In this document: piece after piece, positions 36,084-45,612 of the stretch | Layout of the letters: each line of letters starts with the position of its first letter | Position numbering within the stretch: the stretch's first letter is position 1 | NCBI GenBank assembly: GCA_004213555.1 | Contig: SHAP01000003.1 | Span: forward strand, 124,001 to 188,000 | Reading direction: 5' to 3' | DNA length: 64,000 bases | Origin: Phycisphaeraceae bacterium | GTDB lineage: Bacteria > Planctomycetota > Phycisphaerae > Phycisphaerales > SM1A02 | The notes under the pieces: generated by a model | What the model saw: only the letters and a program-made list of their open reading frames with translations | Told to the model about the DNA's origin: nothing | Databases searched by the model: none | Position numbers and translations under genes: made by a program

Positions 36084-37336
36084 TGTGGGTCGATCTTCTT
36101 CCTTTGCTCTTCACTTTGCCTTTGCTGGGTCTCTCTGGATTTTTTTCAGGATCGGAGACCATGCTGTTTGGTTTGTCGGCGGCCGACCGGGCTGAACTTC
36201 GCGGGCGGCATCCCGCGGTTTCAAAACGCATTGAACGGCTGACCAAAGATGAACCACGGCTGCTGGTCTCCATCTTGATGGGCAACACCATCATCAACTG
36301 TTTGTTCTTTGTCATCACCTCGGCCATCCTGCTGCAAGCCGATCTTGGCGCGGCCTGGTCCGCAGGCGTTGCCACCGGCTTGCTGCTGATTTTGGTGGTG
36401 GTGGGTGAGATCATTCCCAAAGCCTTGTGCGATGTCGCCCGGGTGTCGGCGGCGGTGCTCCTGTCCGGACCGCTGTTGGTTTGGACCAAACTGGCCGGTC
36501 CCGTGGCCGCCGCCATCGAGCGCACCATCGTGGAACCATTGGCCCGCCTCTCGGGTTCCGAAGCAGAACAAGATCCTGATGCCGGTCGTCGGGCCCTGCG
36601 CACCATTGTGGAACAAGCAGCCGCCGATCGGGTTCTGCAAAGCGGTGAAGCCGAAATGCTTTCCGAACTCATGTCCATGCCCTCCCGTCGCGTGCGGGAT
36701 GCCATGACGCCTCGCCTTCGCATGCCCATGCTGTCCCACGACGCCACCCGGGCCGAAGCCGCTCGACTTTTGTCCCAACAGCAAACACCTTTGGTCACCG
36801 TGATTGGTGAGGGGCCCGATGACGTGATCGGATTTTTGCACGCCAAGAGATTCTTGCACCGAGAACTCCCCACCGTCGGACACCCTTCGGCGTTGCAACC
36901 GGTTCGGGCCATTCCCGAAACCGCCACCCTGGAAGATGCGCTCCAAGCATTCAAACGCACCGGTTCTCGCGCCCTGATCGTGGTTGATGAGTTTGGTGGG
37001 ACCGAGGGCGTTCTCACCATCGAAGATGTGGCTGAAGAATTGGTGGGCGATTTGCGGCACCACCGACCGGCCGACTTGGCCCCAAGCGCCAAGAAGGATG
37101 GTTCTTGGTCGGTTCCCGGCGGATGCTCAATCCGAGATTTGGCAGACCAATTCAACCTGGTGCTGCAAGAAACCGAATCAGCCACCGTGGGCGGCTACGT
37201 TGTGGAGCACTTGGGCCGAGTCCCCCAAGCGGGTGAGGCTTTTGTGATCGACAACATCAAAGTCACCATCACCAAGGCCAACCAGCGTCGTATTCGAGAA
37301 ATCAATCTCGTCTTGGAGGCCACCGATGCCGAGTGA
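36083..37336 (+). CDS. CNNM/CorC-type transporter-associated protein (DUF21, CBS pair, CorC_HlyC)
   Basis: 417 residues from the ATG at 36083 (a GTG precedes it at 36080). The N-terminal DUF21 domain has four membrane segments (LPLLFTLPLLGLSGFFSGSE, then IINCLFFVITSAILL, GVATGLLLILVVVGEIIPKA). A CBS pair at ~200-320 follows (MTPRLRMPMLSHDA, VVDEFGGTEGVLTIEDVAEE), and a CorC_HlyC domain ends it (GSWSVPGGCSIRDLADQFN). Members of this family are linked to Mg2+ or Co2+ export and to haemolysin-like proteins. It overlaps the paralogous gene downstream by 11 nt. Confidence 0.87.
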   Translation: MWVDLLPLLFTLPLLGLSGFFSGSETMLFGLSAADRAELRGRHPAVSKRIERLTKDEPRLLVSILMGNTIINCLFFVITSAILLQADLGAAWSAGVATGLLLILVVVGEIIPKALCDVARVSAAVLLSGPLLVWTKLAGPVAAAIERTIVEPLARLSGSEAEQDPDAGRRALRTIVEQAAADRVLQSGEAEMLSELMSMPSRRVRDAMTPRLRMPMLSHDATRAEAARLLSQQQTPLVTVIGEGPDDVIGFLHAKRFLHRELPTVGHPSALQPVRAIPETATLEDALQAFKRTGSRALIVVDEFGGTEGVLTIEDVAEELVGDLRHHRPADLAPSAKKDGSWSVPGGCSIRDLADQFNLVLQETESATVGGYVVEHLGRVPQAGEAFVIDNIKVTITKANQRRIREINLVLEATDAE

Positions 37337-38315
37337 CCTTCCATTGATTCTTTCGGGGAGCGCCCTCACCTTGGGGTTGATCGGGAGCGCTCTGGCTTCA
37401 GGTTTGGAGACAGGATTTTACGTCTTGGATCCAGTACAACTTCGACACCGCGCTCTTGGCGGCGATGCCGCCGCCCGCCGAGTGGAACAAGAACGCCGAC
37501 AACCCGGACGACTGCTTGCCCTCTTGCTGCTGCTCACCAACAGCATGAATTATTTGGCCACCTTCGGCCTGGGCGGATTGCTTGCCCATCTGGCCACCAA
37601 CGAAGGCTTGGCCATTGCCATCGAAGCGCTGGTCATTACGCCTCTGGTGTTTGTGTTGGGCGAATCCTTGCCCAAAGAAATCTTCCGCCGTCATGCCGAT
37701 CGATTGGTCTACAGCCTCTCTGCGCCGCTGCCCATCCTGCGCTGGGCGGCGACCATTGTCTTGTTGCTTCCTTTTGTCCAAATGATGCAAGCCATGGCCA
37801 GTCGCTTGTCTGGAAAAAGATCCAGTCGAACCGAAAATGCCCGCGGACGAATTGCCCGTCTCCTCAAAGAAGGCGCACGGCAAGGGGTCATCGGTGATCA
37901 ACATACGGAACTGATCGATCGAATTTTGGCCCTTCGGGTACGCCGGGTCCGCACCCGAATGGTGCCTTGGGCGCGAGTGACCACCATTTCACGATCCCTC
38001 GAGCCCGAATCCAGACGCCGCGTGCTCAAACGCAGTCGCTTCACCCGCCTGCCCGTGGTCGACAACGATGGTCGATTGGTGGGTGTGTTGAACACGGTGC
38101 GGGCCTTGTCCGATCCCGATCGCGCGACGGTCGATCTGATGCGTCAGCCCCTGCTTCTGGATGCCAACGACTCCATGCTCGAAGCCATCGACCGTCTTCG
38201 ATCCGAAGGTCGAGGCATGGGCATTGTGGTGAAGGCGGGTACGTTGACCCCGCTGGGCGTGGTGACCGTCAAAGATCTTGTGGAGCCGCTTACGGGTGAA
38301 CTCGCCGCGTGGTAG
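37326..38315 (+). CDS. Second CNNM-type protein lacking the CorC_HlyC domain
   Basis: 329 residues. DUF21 membrane region with FVLGESLPKEIFRRHADR, the matching position to the EIIPKA block of its upstream paralogue. A CBS pair (MVPWARVTTISR, RFTRLPVVDNDGRLVGVLN, GIVVKAGTLTPLGVVTVKDL) ends the protein; the C-terminal CorC_HlyC domain present in the upstream gene is absent. The tandem, overlapping arrangement suggests the two form a heteromeric membrane complex. Its stop is 8 nt from that of the convergent penicillin-acylase-family gene. Confidence 0.82.
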   Translation: MPSDLPLILSGSALTLGLIGSALASGLETGFYVLDPVQLRHRALGGDAAARRVEQERRQPGRLLALLLLLTNSMNYLATFGLGGLLAHLATNEGLAIAIEALVITPLVFVLGESLPKEIFRRHADRLVYSLSAPLPILRWAATIVLLLPFVQMMQAMASRLSGKRSSRTENARGRIARLLKEGARQGVIGDQHTELIDRILALRVRRVRTRMVPWARVTTISRSLEPESRRRVLKRSRFTRLPVVDNDGRLVGVLNTVRALSDPDRATVDLMRQPLLLDANDSMLEAIDRLRSEGRGMGIVVKAGTLTPLGVVTVKDLVEPLTGELAAW

Positions 38316-38323
38316 CGCTTCGG

Positions 38324-40603
38324 TCAGCTTGCCGGAGTGAGCCGAATGGTTCGCACCGCAGGCCCGGACTGCATCGGCGTGGGCTTGCCTTTGATCCAAG
38401 CGTTGTGCCCCTTGCGGTACTGGTCTGCTCGAGGATCGCCAGACTGGCCGCCAGGCATGTGAAAGATGGCCGATTCGTGGTTGGAGGGAGAAATCACCAT
38501 TCGCAGTGACGCACCAAACCCAGGTCGAATGACCTTGACCGCATCCATGCTTCCGGATTGGGGAGGATCTGGCAACCGAACCAAACCATCGAACAGTGGT
38601 GGCAATTGATTCGCAATAGGGTGGGCCACCCCGGGACGGTTTTTCTCGCCCCAACGTTTGGCCAGAGCGTTGGGCCCGCCTTTTTGAATCAGCACTTGAA
38701 TGCTCTTCTCGGCACAGTCGCTCAGGAAAGTTTCCCATGTGTCATGAGGCAAAGGCAGCAAGTGGAGCGGACGCGTTCGAAGGATGGCTTCCACCGCTTC
38801 TTCTCGGGCCGGAAATTTATTTTTGTAGACCTCCATGGCTTCAGCCACGGGGGCCACCAAGGGTGACAGCAGGGCATCCTCCACCACTTCGCGGAACGCT
38901 TGCACCATCACATAAGAACGCGAATCGGCCGCGGCGGTCCCGTTCCAATCTTTGCTGAGGTTGCGGGCGCGTCCAGCATCCCCACCATCGAGCGATTGAA
39001 TCGCTTCGGTGAACCTCTGGTGCCACGCATCCATCATCTCTACGCGAGTATCCAACGCAATGTCCAGCAACGACTGCTCATCGTGCGCTGGCTTTTGGTC
39101 CAGCAGGTCTCGAATGCGTGAGGCTCGGTAGCCAGGATCCCAGTTTTCTCCGATGGCGGGCGCGTATTCCCAGCCCGCCACTCGATTGTTGGCGGTGAAG
39201 AGCACACCAGACTCAGGATCCACCAAAGAAGGTCGAGGCGCTTGCGATCCCCAATCCCAGCGGCAATCGGCCGACCACGGCACCGGCGTGCTGCCATCAA
39301 AGCCCAAACGTTTGGGAATGAAGCCACTGATGGTCCAGCCAATTCGACCTGAAGCATCGGCCATCACCACATTTTGTGAGGGGCCAAACCAAGCGCTGGT
39401 CACGGCGACACCTTCATCAACGTTCTTGGCATCAAGCAAGTCGAACTGGGTGAGGTTGGCGGACTCGGGACGCAAGGCCGTCCAGACCGCAAATCGAACC
39501 ACAGCGTCGTCTTCCTCTTGATTCATGACTTCCACCAATGGGCCCAGGCTGCTTCGAAGTCCAACCAGAGTCTCGCCTTCAAGGGGCACACCGCGCAGGC
39601 GTTCCTTGGGCCCAAACGTGTCAAACCACCAACCCTCGTCATCACGCCGAATTTTGATTTCGGCGTAGTCCATGAAGTTGCCCCCGGTGTTGGTCAGGCC
39701 CCAAGACAAGTGATCGGTACCACCGACCGTAGCGCCCGGAAGACCAGGTTGTGAAGCACCCATGGCGTTGATGCCCGGCCAATGCAAATCGGCTCGGTAC
39801 CAATATCCGGGCGCACTCAATGGCAAATGAGGGTCGTTGGCCATGATGGCGTACCCGGTGGCAGATCTCTCTTTGCTCACGGCCCAGTTGTTGGAACCCA
39901 ACATGGCCATCACAGGTTGGACCAAACCCCGGGTTTGGGATCGTTCGAGATCTTCACGCAGATTGACGACATCCGCTGAAGGAATCGTCGGAAATCGCAA
40001 AGGCTCATCGGCAAAAGTCTCGATAGGCGCATCCCAGTGGGATCGACCTCGGGCCAGGAAATCGAAAAGCTCTGGGCCCAAGTTGGATATGACACCACGC
40101 ACCAATTCCATGCGGCGTTCGATGGACAACGCGGCCCACATGGTGTGCAAAACGCAAATGGAATCTCGAGGCTTCCACGGTTCAAAATTGATTTGGAGGA
40201 TGGTGTGTTCCAGTGTCTTGGGATGGGCTTTGGCCCCAGCATTCACACCATCGGCGTAAGCCATCAGCAACAGACGTTGGTCCTCGGGCAGCGCGGCGAA
40301 GATTTCATCGGCCGCATCCAACATCCGAAACTTTCGAAACCGATCGTCCTCACCACGGGCTTGGGGACCCGCCAAACCTTCCAATCGTGCGGAGCTCACA
40401 CGACGCAGGCCATCCATTTGAAACAAACGATCCCGGGCGTGCATCCAGCCTTGGACCCGAACCACATCGGCCCGACTTTCTCCACTGATCTTGGGCACCC
40501 CTCGATCGTCGATGGTGACCACGACGTCAGCCAAGAGGCCGGGAATGGTGTGGTTCTCATCGAATGAAACCAGAAGCAGGGGCAACAACAATTCACTCAG
40601 CAT
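38324..40603 (-). CDS. Penicillin-acylase-family Ntn hydrolase
   Basis: 759 residues, probably exported (MLSELLLPLLLVSF leader, short). It has the usual layout of a precursor split into alpha and beta chains. The nucleophile and new N-terminus of the beta chain is Ser237 in MLGSNNWAVS, and family blocks IMANDPHLPLSAPGYWY and GGTDHLSWGLTNTGGN follow. The family hydrolyses amide bonds of penicillins, N-acyl-homoserine lactones or acyl-amino acids. The substrate here is unknown; quorum-signal or lipopeptide cleavage is possible. The start codon overlaps the recJ stop by 7 nt, so they are co-transcribed. Confidence 0.88.
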   Translation of the reverse strand: MLSELLLPLLLVSFDENHTIPGLLADVVVTIDDRGVPKISGESRADVVRVQGWMHARDRLFQMDGLRRVSSARLEGLAGPQARGEDDRFRKFRMLDAADEIFAALPEDQRLLLMAYADGVNAGAKAHPKTLEHTILQINFEPWKPRDSICVLHTMWAALSIERRMELVRGVISNLGPELFDFLARGRSHWDAPIETFADEPLRFPTIPSADVVNLREDLERSQTRGLVQPVMAMLGSNNWAVSKERSATGYAIMANDPHLPLSAPGYWYRADLHWPGINAMGASQPGLPGATVGGTDHLSWGLTNTGGNFMDYAEIKIRRDDEGWWFDTFGPKERLRGVPLEGETLVGLRSSLGPLVEVMNQEEDDAVVRFAVWTALRPESANLTQFDLLDAKNVDEGVAVTSAWFGPSQNVVMADASGRIGWTISGFIPKRLGFDGSTPVPWSADCRWDWGSQAPRPSLVDPESGVLFTANNRVAGWEYAPAIGENWDPGYRASRIRDLLDQKPAHDEQSLLDIALDTRVEMMDAWHQRFTEAIQSLDGGDAGRARNLSKDWNGTAAADSRSYVMVQAFREVVEDALLSPLVAPVAEAMEVYKNKFPAREEAVEAILRTRPLHLLPLPHDTWETFLSDCAEKSIQVLIQKGGPNALAKRWGEKNRPGVAHPIANQLPPLFDGLVRLPDPPQSGSMDAVKVIRPGFGASLRMVISPSNHESAIFHMPGGQSGDPRADQYRKGHNAWIKGKPTPMQSGPAVRTIRLTPAS

Positions 40604-42360
40604 GGCTCACTCTCGGCGATCAACGCCAAATCCTTCACTTCCAGTTCTGCGGTCACCGAACCTCGGAACCTATTTTCACGAGGCACTCCGAGCACCCGCA
40701 CACGTCGACCCCGCGCAAGCCTTGGCAACCACTCCGACGCATTGAACCATATCGCTCGCAGAGATGCGTCTTCTGTCCGAAGTCGGATGGCCACATGGCT
40801 TCCGGTTCGTCCAATGGGGTCCACTTGGTCCAAAGTGGCGTGGATCCGTACCAAAGGCTCGGGATTGCTTCGCCCAAAAGGCTCCAACTGCTGCAACCAT
40901 TGAATCAAGTCCACATCGATTTCCACGAGCGTGGCATCAGCGCTCACACGCAAGGCAGGCGTCAAATTCTCAGGATCAATGCACCGTGCATGTTCCAAAA
41001 CCGCTGCGGTGAAATCCTCAAATTGATCAACCGCCAAACTCAAACCCGCCGCCATGTCGTGCCCACCAAATTTTTGCACATGCTCTTTGGCCGACTCAAT
41101 CCCCGCATGGATCGAATACCCGTCAATCGAGCGTGCAGAGCCCCGCAACATGTTGTCTTCTCTTGCCAACAAAATGGCCGGTCGCCCAAACCGCTCCACC
41201 ATGCGGCTGGCCACAATCCCGACCACGCCGGGGTGCCAATCGTCGCCACACAAAATCACACAGCGTCGGTCGTCTTGGTCAAAGCCATTCGCCAAGGCCA
41301 TGGCTTCGGCCTCTTTTGCCATGCTTTTGGTGAGCTCCTGACGCTCCTGGTTGACTTCGTCGAGCGCGACGGCCAGTGACTCTGCACGACTGCTGTCGGA
41401 CGTGCACAACAGTTCTACCGCCGCATCGGCTCTGCCCAACCGTCCCACCGCATTCAAGCGAGGCCCCAAACGGAACCCAACCTCCATCGCAGTCAGTTGT
41501 CGTTTGTTTTCAAGATTGGCCACCCGAAGCAAAGCTTCCACACCGGGGATGCGGCACCGCGCAATATGACGGAGCCCCCAAGCGGCAATCATTCGATTTT
41601 CCTCTTCCAGAGGAACCACGTCGGCGATCGTTCCGATGGCGGCCAAAGATGTCAGGTCGGCCAACAGACTTCGGAGATGGCTGGGCAAGCGGCCCTCTTC
41701 GTCGCCGGCGGCCAATCGGGCACACATCCAAGCCAACTTCCAAGCCACCACCGCCCCGCAAATTCCATCAAATGGATACCCGCCAATCCCTGGGTGGACG
41801 ATGGGCACACTCGGCAAGCAAAGTGCACCAGATTCATCCTGAAGGGGCTTGTGGTGATCGGTTATCAGAAGAGTCAGTCCCAACTCTTTGGCACGCTGGG
41901 CCGCTTCCAGTGCCGTGATTCCGCAATCCACACTGACCACCATGCGGTCTCCCCCCGCGGCAATTTCCTCGAGTTTGGGCACCGAGATGCCGTAGCCCTC
42001 AGTCATTCGATCTGGCACATGAATTTGAACCGCAGCCCGCGGCCGAAGTTGGCGAAGCATTCGCGCCAAGATGGTGGATCCGGTGATTCCATCGGCGTCG
42101 TAATCTCCGTGGATCCAGAGCGTGCGTCCCTCGTTGTTGTCGAGTTCTGCAAGCACGGCCTCCGCCACCTCGGTGATGTTGGGCAGCAACTGGGGGTCGT
42201 GCACTCCGGTCAGGGGCGCTTGAAGAAAATGGTCCGCCTCCGCTTGATCTTGAATGCCCCGCTGGGCGAGCAATCGCCCCACCAGTGGTGGACCAGCCCA
42301 ACCGACTGGCACCCCTGATGCACTCGGCTCAATCCAGCGACAGCGAAGCCCGCGACCCAT
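40597..42360 (-). CDS. recJ: Single-stranded-DNA-specific exonuclease RecJ
   Basis: 587 residues from the ATG at 42360; the frame extends to a TTG at 42417. The DHH phosphoesterase motifs are HGDYDADGITGS (Asp86, Asp88, Asp90), VVSVDCGITALEAA and LLITDHHKPL (Asp168-His-His). A DHHA1 domain follows near 440 (LRGSARSIDGYSIH, FGGHDMAAGLSL) and an OB-like C-terminal domain after that. It degrades single-stranded DNA 5' to 3' in recombination and mismatch repair. The penicillin-acylase-family gene directly follows. Confidence 0.94.
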   Translation of the reverse strand: MGRGLRCRWIEPSASGVPVGWAGPPLVGRLLAQRGIQDQAEADHFLQAPLTGVHDPQLLPNITEVAEAVLAELDNNEGRTLWIHGDYDADGITGSTILARMLRQLRPRAAVQIHVPDRMTEGYGISVPKLEEIAAGGDRMVVSVDCGITALEAAQRAKELGLTLLITDHHKPLQDESGALCLPSVPIVHPGIGGYPFDGICGAVVAWKLAWMCARLAAGDEEGRLPSHLRSLLADLTSLAAIGTIADVVPLEEENRMIAAWGLRHIARCRIPGVEALLRVANLENKRQLTAMEVGFRLGPRLNAVGRLGRADAAVELLCTSDSSRAESLAVALDEVNQERQELTKSMAKEAEAMALANGFDQDDRRCVILCGDDWHPGVVGIVASRMVERFGRPAILLAREDNMLRGSARSIDGYSIHAGIESAKEHVQKFGGHDMAAGLSLAVDQFEDFTAAVLEHARCIDPENLTPALRVSADATLVEIDVDLIQWLQQLEPFGRSNPEPLVRIHATLDQVDPIGRTGSHVAIRLRTEDASLRAIWFNASEWLPRLARGRRVRVLGVPRENRFRGSVTAELEVKDLALIAESEPC

Positions 42361-42461
42361 GGCCCGAGGGTATCCGGGTTTCAAAGTCAGGAAAGACTGA
42401 ACTCGTCGCAGAATCAAGCCGAACTGACAATTGACGTCAGACTAGGATGTTCAAAGCCCCA

Positions 42462-43073
42462 ATGAGCAGTCGATTCCACGCCATACTCCTGTTTGGATAC
42501 CCCGGTGCCGGCAAAGGCACACAGGGAGATTGTTTGGGCTCGCGGAAGGGATTTTTCCATCTCGCCACCGGAGATGTATTCCGTTCGTTGGACCCAGACT
42601 CCGAGCACGGCCGGGAGTTCCAGTACTACGCCGCCAAAGGTTTGCTGGTGCCCGACAGCCTGACCATGGCCATCTTCCGCAGTTACCTCCACAACCAAAT
42701 TGCCGCCGAACGCTACCAGCCCGAAAAAGAGATGTTGCTGCTTGATGGCATCCCCCGATCGGTGGAACAGGCTCGCATTTTGCAAGATCTGGTGGAAGTT
42801 TGTGGCGTGCTGCACCTCAAGGCCAGCGATCTTGACGTGCTCGCCGATCGCATCGTGAAGCGCGCGGTCGAGTCCAAGCGTGAAGATGATGCAGACACCG
42901 AAGTGATCCACCGCCGATTCCGGGTGTATGAAGAACAATCCATGCCGGTGTTGGCCTGCTACGACAGCACCAAAATCCATGAACTTGATGCTCTGCTTCC
43001 GATGGAAGAAGTGACCCATCAGATCAATGGGATTGTCGATCCGATTCGCTACCGTATTTTCCCCATGCACTGA
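42462..43073 (+). CDS. Adenylate kinase-like nucleoside monophosphate kinase
   Basis: 203 residues from the ATG at 42462 (an ATG at 42447 adds five). The P-loop GYPGAGKGTQ, the NMP-binding segment HLATGDVFRSLD, LDGIPRSVEQA and the RRFRVYEEQSMP lid-side arginines are those of adenylate kinases. The zinc-type LID insertion seems to be missing, as in the short forms. It converts NMP plus ATP to NDP plus ADP in the cytoplasm. Because the lid is short and the context is not ribosomal, it may be a paralogue rather than the main Adk. It diverges from recJ. Confidence 0.83.
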   Translation: MSSRFHAILLFGYPGAGKGTQGDCLGSRKGFFHLATGDVFRSLDPDSEHGREFQYYAAKGLLVPDSLTMAIFRSYLHNQIAAERYQPEKEMLLLDGIPRSVEQARILQDLVEVCGVLHLKASDLDVLADRIVKRAVESKREDDADTEVIHRRFRVYEEQSMPVLACYDSTKIHELDALLPMEEVTHQINGIVDPIRYRIFPMH

Positions 43074-43099
43074 AGCGTAGGGGTTGGGTGTGTGGTCGC

Positions 43100-44068
43100 T
43101 CAGACCAGATACAGAAGCGGGAACAGGAAAATCCAGATCAGGTCGACGACGTGCCAGTACAGCCCGCCCAGATCCACAGGGGTGAAGTATTTCGCGCTGA
43201 AGTCTCCACGCATACCACGCAGGAAGAGCCATGCAATCACGATCATGCCAATGATGACATGGGCCCCGTGCAAGCCGGTCATGGTGTAGTAGATGCCAAA
43301 GTAGAGGTGGGCGTTGGCAGGACGCTCGGGATCCACGCGAGGATTTGGATGGTGGGCGTGGTCATCATGCCCCCCATGATCTCCATGCGCATGGGCTTCG
43401 TGATCGTCATGGTCATCGCCGTGATCATGATGATGATCGTCATCATGCGCTTCGGTCTGCTCGGCATCAAGCAACGCCAAACCGCTGGCCGACAAGCCGC
43501 CAGGGCCTGCTGGGGCTTCGGCAACCGCCGAGAGATTTTCGGGTTGAGGGGCCGGAAGATCAAAACGGGTTTCCACCATCACACTGTCATCAGCGATGAC
43601 ATCATTGGTCATGGTCAGGTCGTGGGTCACGCCCTCGACTTCCTCGTACAAGGCGGTGCCCCAGTAGATGTTGTCCTTGAACTTGCTGGTGTACTCCATG
43701 TACTTGATGCCCAAGAAGCCAACGCCGCCGAAGAAAGTGATGAACAGCAAGCCGTTCATCAACTTCACCTGTCCGCGTTGGGCCGCCGTAACCGCCCACG
43801 CCATGGTGAACGATGAGGCAATCAGCACGGCGGTGTTGGTGGCGCCCAACTTCCAGTCGAGGAATTTCGCGCCGTACTCAAAGAGTTCGGGATGATTGGA
43901 GCGGTACACCGCGTAGGCGCAGAAGAGGCCTGCGAACAACAAGAATTCAGTGGCCAAGAACAGCCACATGCCCAACTTCCCAGCTTCAAATTGCTGACCT
44001 GAGTTGTTCCAGTGGTGTTGGAGCCAAGGCTCGTCGGCGTGGTCATCGTGGTGGTCAATGGCGCTCAT
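43100..44068 (-). CDS. coxC: Cytochrome c oxidase subunit III with a His/Asp-rich insertion
   Basis: 322 residues from the ATG at 44068, which has a good AAGGAT ribosome-binding site. Membrane segments are LGMWLFLATEFLLFAGLFCAY, TAVLIASSFTMAWAV, LLFITFFGGVGFLG, GIYYTMTGLHGAHVIIGMIV and LYWHVVDLIWIFLFPLLYLV. The GLHGAHVIIG and YWHVVDLIWIFLF blocks are specific for subunit III. Residues ~208-240 form a loop with 14 histidines among 33 residues plus many Asp. It belongs to a haem-copper terminal oxidase, but no other oxidase subunit gene is in the window. Confidence 0.88.
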   Translation of the reverse strand: MSAIDHHDDHADEPWLQHHWNNSGQQFEAGKLGMWLFLATEFLLFAGLFCAYAVYRSNHPELFEYGAKFLDWKLGATNTAVLIASSFTMAWAVTAAQRGQVKLMNGLLFITFFGGVGFLGIKYMEYTSKFKDNIYWGTALYEEVEGVTHDLTMTNDVIADDSVMVETRFDLPAPQPENLSAVAEAPAGPGGLSASGLALLDAEQTEAHDDDHHHDHGDDHDDHEAHAHGDHGGHDDHAHHPNPRVDPERPANAHLYFGIYYTMTGLHGAHVIIGMIVIAWLFLRGMRGDFSAKYFTPVDLGGLYWHVVDLIWIFLFPLLYLV

Positions 44069-44132
44069 GCATGGATCCTTGCGGGCAGATGAACTGCAAA
44101 GTATACGGCAGCAGAGGCCCAAATCCGCGTCT

Positions 44133-45122
44133 TCATTGGGGCCCCCGATGATTCAACGCGCTGGCGAACATAGAATCAAAGCTCAAATGCCCTGGGGTCC
44201 ACCCCAAGGCTTGCAATCGGCTCGAATCGGCCATGACGGAATCGGCGTCACCGGGTCGTCGATTGCCCAAAATGACCGGTATGGGGTGGCTGGAGGCCCG
44301 ACGAGCGGCCTCGACGGCTTCATAGACGCTGGTGCTTTTGCCGGTTCCAACGTGATATCGACAAAATTCACCTGATTTCAGCCGATCGCCCACGATCGAA
44401 TGGGCCGCCACCACATCATCAACATGGATGTAGTCCCGAACACATGTTCCGTCTGGAGTGGCGTAGTCCGTCCCAAAAATCGTGATGTGGTCCCGTCGCC
44501 CCTGCACCACATCAAGCAGGACTTGGCTGAGACGCACATCATGGCCTGAACCCGCGATGGGTTCACCAAAAGGTCCTGCACCCGCCCCGCACACATTGAA
44601 ATACCTCAAAACTGCCGCCGAAAACGGCGCGCCCGCGCTGGCGGCTGCGGAGACCTCTTCTTCGAGCAACCGCTCGCAAGCGGCCTTGGTGGAACCGTAC
44701 GGACTCATGGGGCAGACGGGGTCATCCTCGCGAACCAATGCAGCGCCTGAATCACCAAGCACCGCGCACGTGGAGGACAACACGAACTTGGGCACGCTGG
44801 CCCGGCGAACCGCCGAAAGCAATCGGGTGGTGGTGCCTACGTTGTTCTCCCAAGTCACAATGGGCGCACCCACCGAAGCGCTGACATGCACATCGGCGGC
44901 AAAATGCTGGACACAGTCGAAAGATTCTTCTCGCAAGAGCGCGAATATGGCTTCTTCATCTCCAGCATCAAGCACGTGAAAGGGCACACCCAAGTGTTCG
45001 GGGGCATCGGGGCGACCGGCCCGGAAATCATCCAAACCCTGCACCTCATGGCCTTGCCGCTGAAGTCCCACCACGGCGTGGGATCCGATGTAGCCCGCAG
45101 CCCCCGTGATCAAAATTCGCAT
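44133..45122 (-). CDS. galE: UDP-glucose 4-epimerase
   Basis: 329 residues from the ATG at 45122 ([20 protein letters not shown]). The extended-SDR signature Gly-x2-Gly-x2-Gly, the Ser-Tyr-Lys set ([10 protein letters not shown], then [10 protein letters not shown]) and the GalE blocks RYFNVCGAG and [18 protein letters not shown] are visible. It interconverts UDP-glucose and UDP-galactose. Its start is 34 nt from the divergent dut start. Together with ugd and the UDP-xylose synthase it supplies nucleotide sugars for envelope polysaccharides. Confidence 0.92.
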   Translation of the reverse strand: MRILITGAAGYIGSHAVVGLQRQGHEVQGLDDFRAGRPDAPEHLGVPFHVLDAGDEEAIFALLREESFDCVQHFAADVHVSASVGAPIVTWENNVGTTTRLLSAVRRASVPKFVLSSTCAVLGDSGAALVREDDPVCPMSPYGSTKAACERLLEEEVSAAASAGAPFSAAVLRYFNVCGAGAGPFGEPIAGSGHDVRLSQVLLDVVQGRRDHITIFGTDYATPDGTCVRDYIHVDDVVAAHSIVGDRLKSGEFCRYHVGTGKSTSVYEAVEAARRASSHPIPVILGNRRPGDADSVMADSSRLQALGWTPGHLSFDSMFASALNHRGPQ

Positions 45123-45156
45123 ACCGATGTATCGGCCCGCCGATAGGCTCCACGCC

Positions 45157-45612
45157 ATGAACCACCCGGTCGAACTTCGATGGACCCGCTTGCGTCCGGA
45201 CGCCTCGCTTCCTCAGCCTGCCACCGCCCAAGCGGCGGGACTTGATCTCAGCGCGGCCATGGACTCCCCGATTCGTCTTGAGCCTGGAGCCATTGCCGCG
45301 ATTCCTTGCGGATTCGCCATGGCGTTGCCGGCGGGCTACGAAGCTCAAGTTCGCGCACGTTCGGGGCTGGCCCTGAAGCATGGCATCTCCATACCCAACG
45401 CGCCGGGCACCATCGATGCGGATTACCGAGGGGAAGTCAAAGTACCGCTGATCAACCTTGGCCCTGAAGTGTTTGTGGTGGAACCGGGAATGCGCGTTGC
45501 CCAAATGGTGATCGCGGCGGTGCCCAAAGTGGAAATCATCGAAACCGAATCACTGGACGAAACAGACCGCGGACATGGCGGATTCGGTTCCACTGGACTT
45601 CAAACGCCGTAA
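45157..45612 (+). CDS. dut: dUTP diphosphatase
   Basis: 151 residues, the trimeric dUTPase size. All five motifs are visible: [48 protein letters not shown] and [10 protein letters not shown] (the C-terminal Gly-rich arm). It hydrolyses dUTP to dUMP and pyrophosphate, keeping uracil out of DNA and feeding thymidylate synthesis. An upstream TTG/ATT-type extension of the frame to 45106 overlaps galE and is not supported. Its tail overlaps the convergent unknown gene by 13 nt. Confidence 0.95.
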   Translation: MNHPVELRWTRLRPDASLPQPATAQAAGLDLSAAMDSPIRLEPGAIAAIPCGFAMALPAGYEAQVRARSGLALKHGISIPNAPGTIDADYRGEVKVPLINLGPEVFVVEPGMRVAQMVIAAVPKVEIIETESLDETDRGHGGFGSTGLQTP

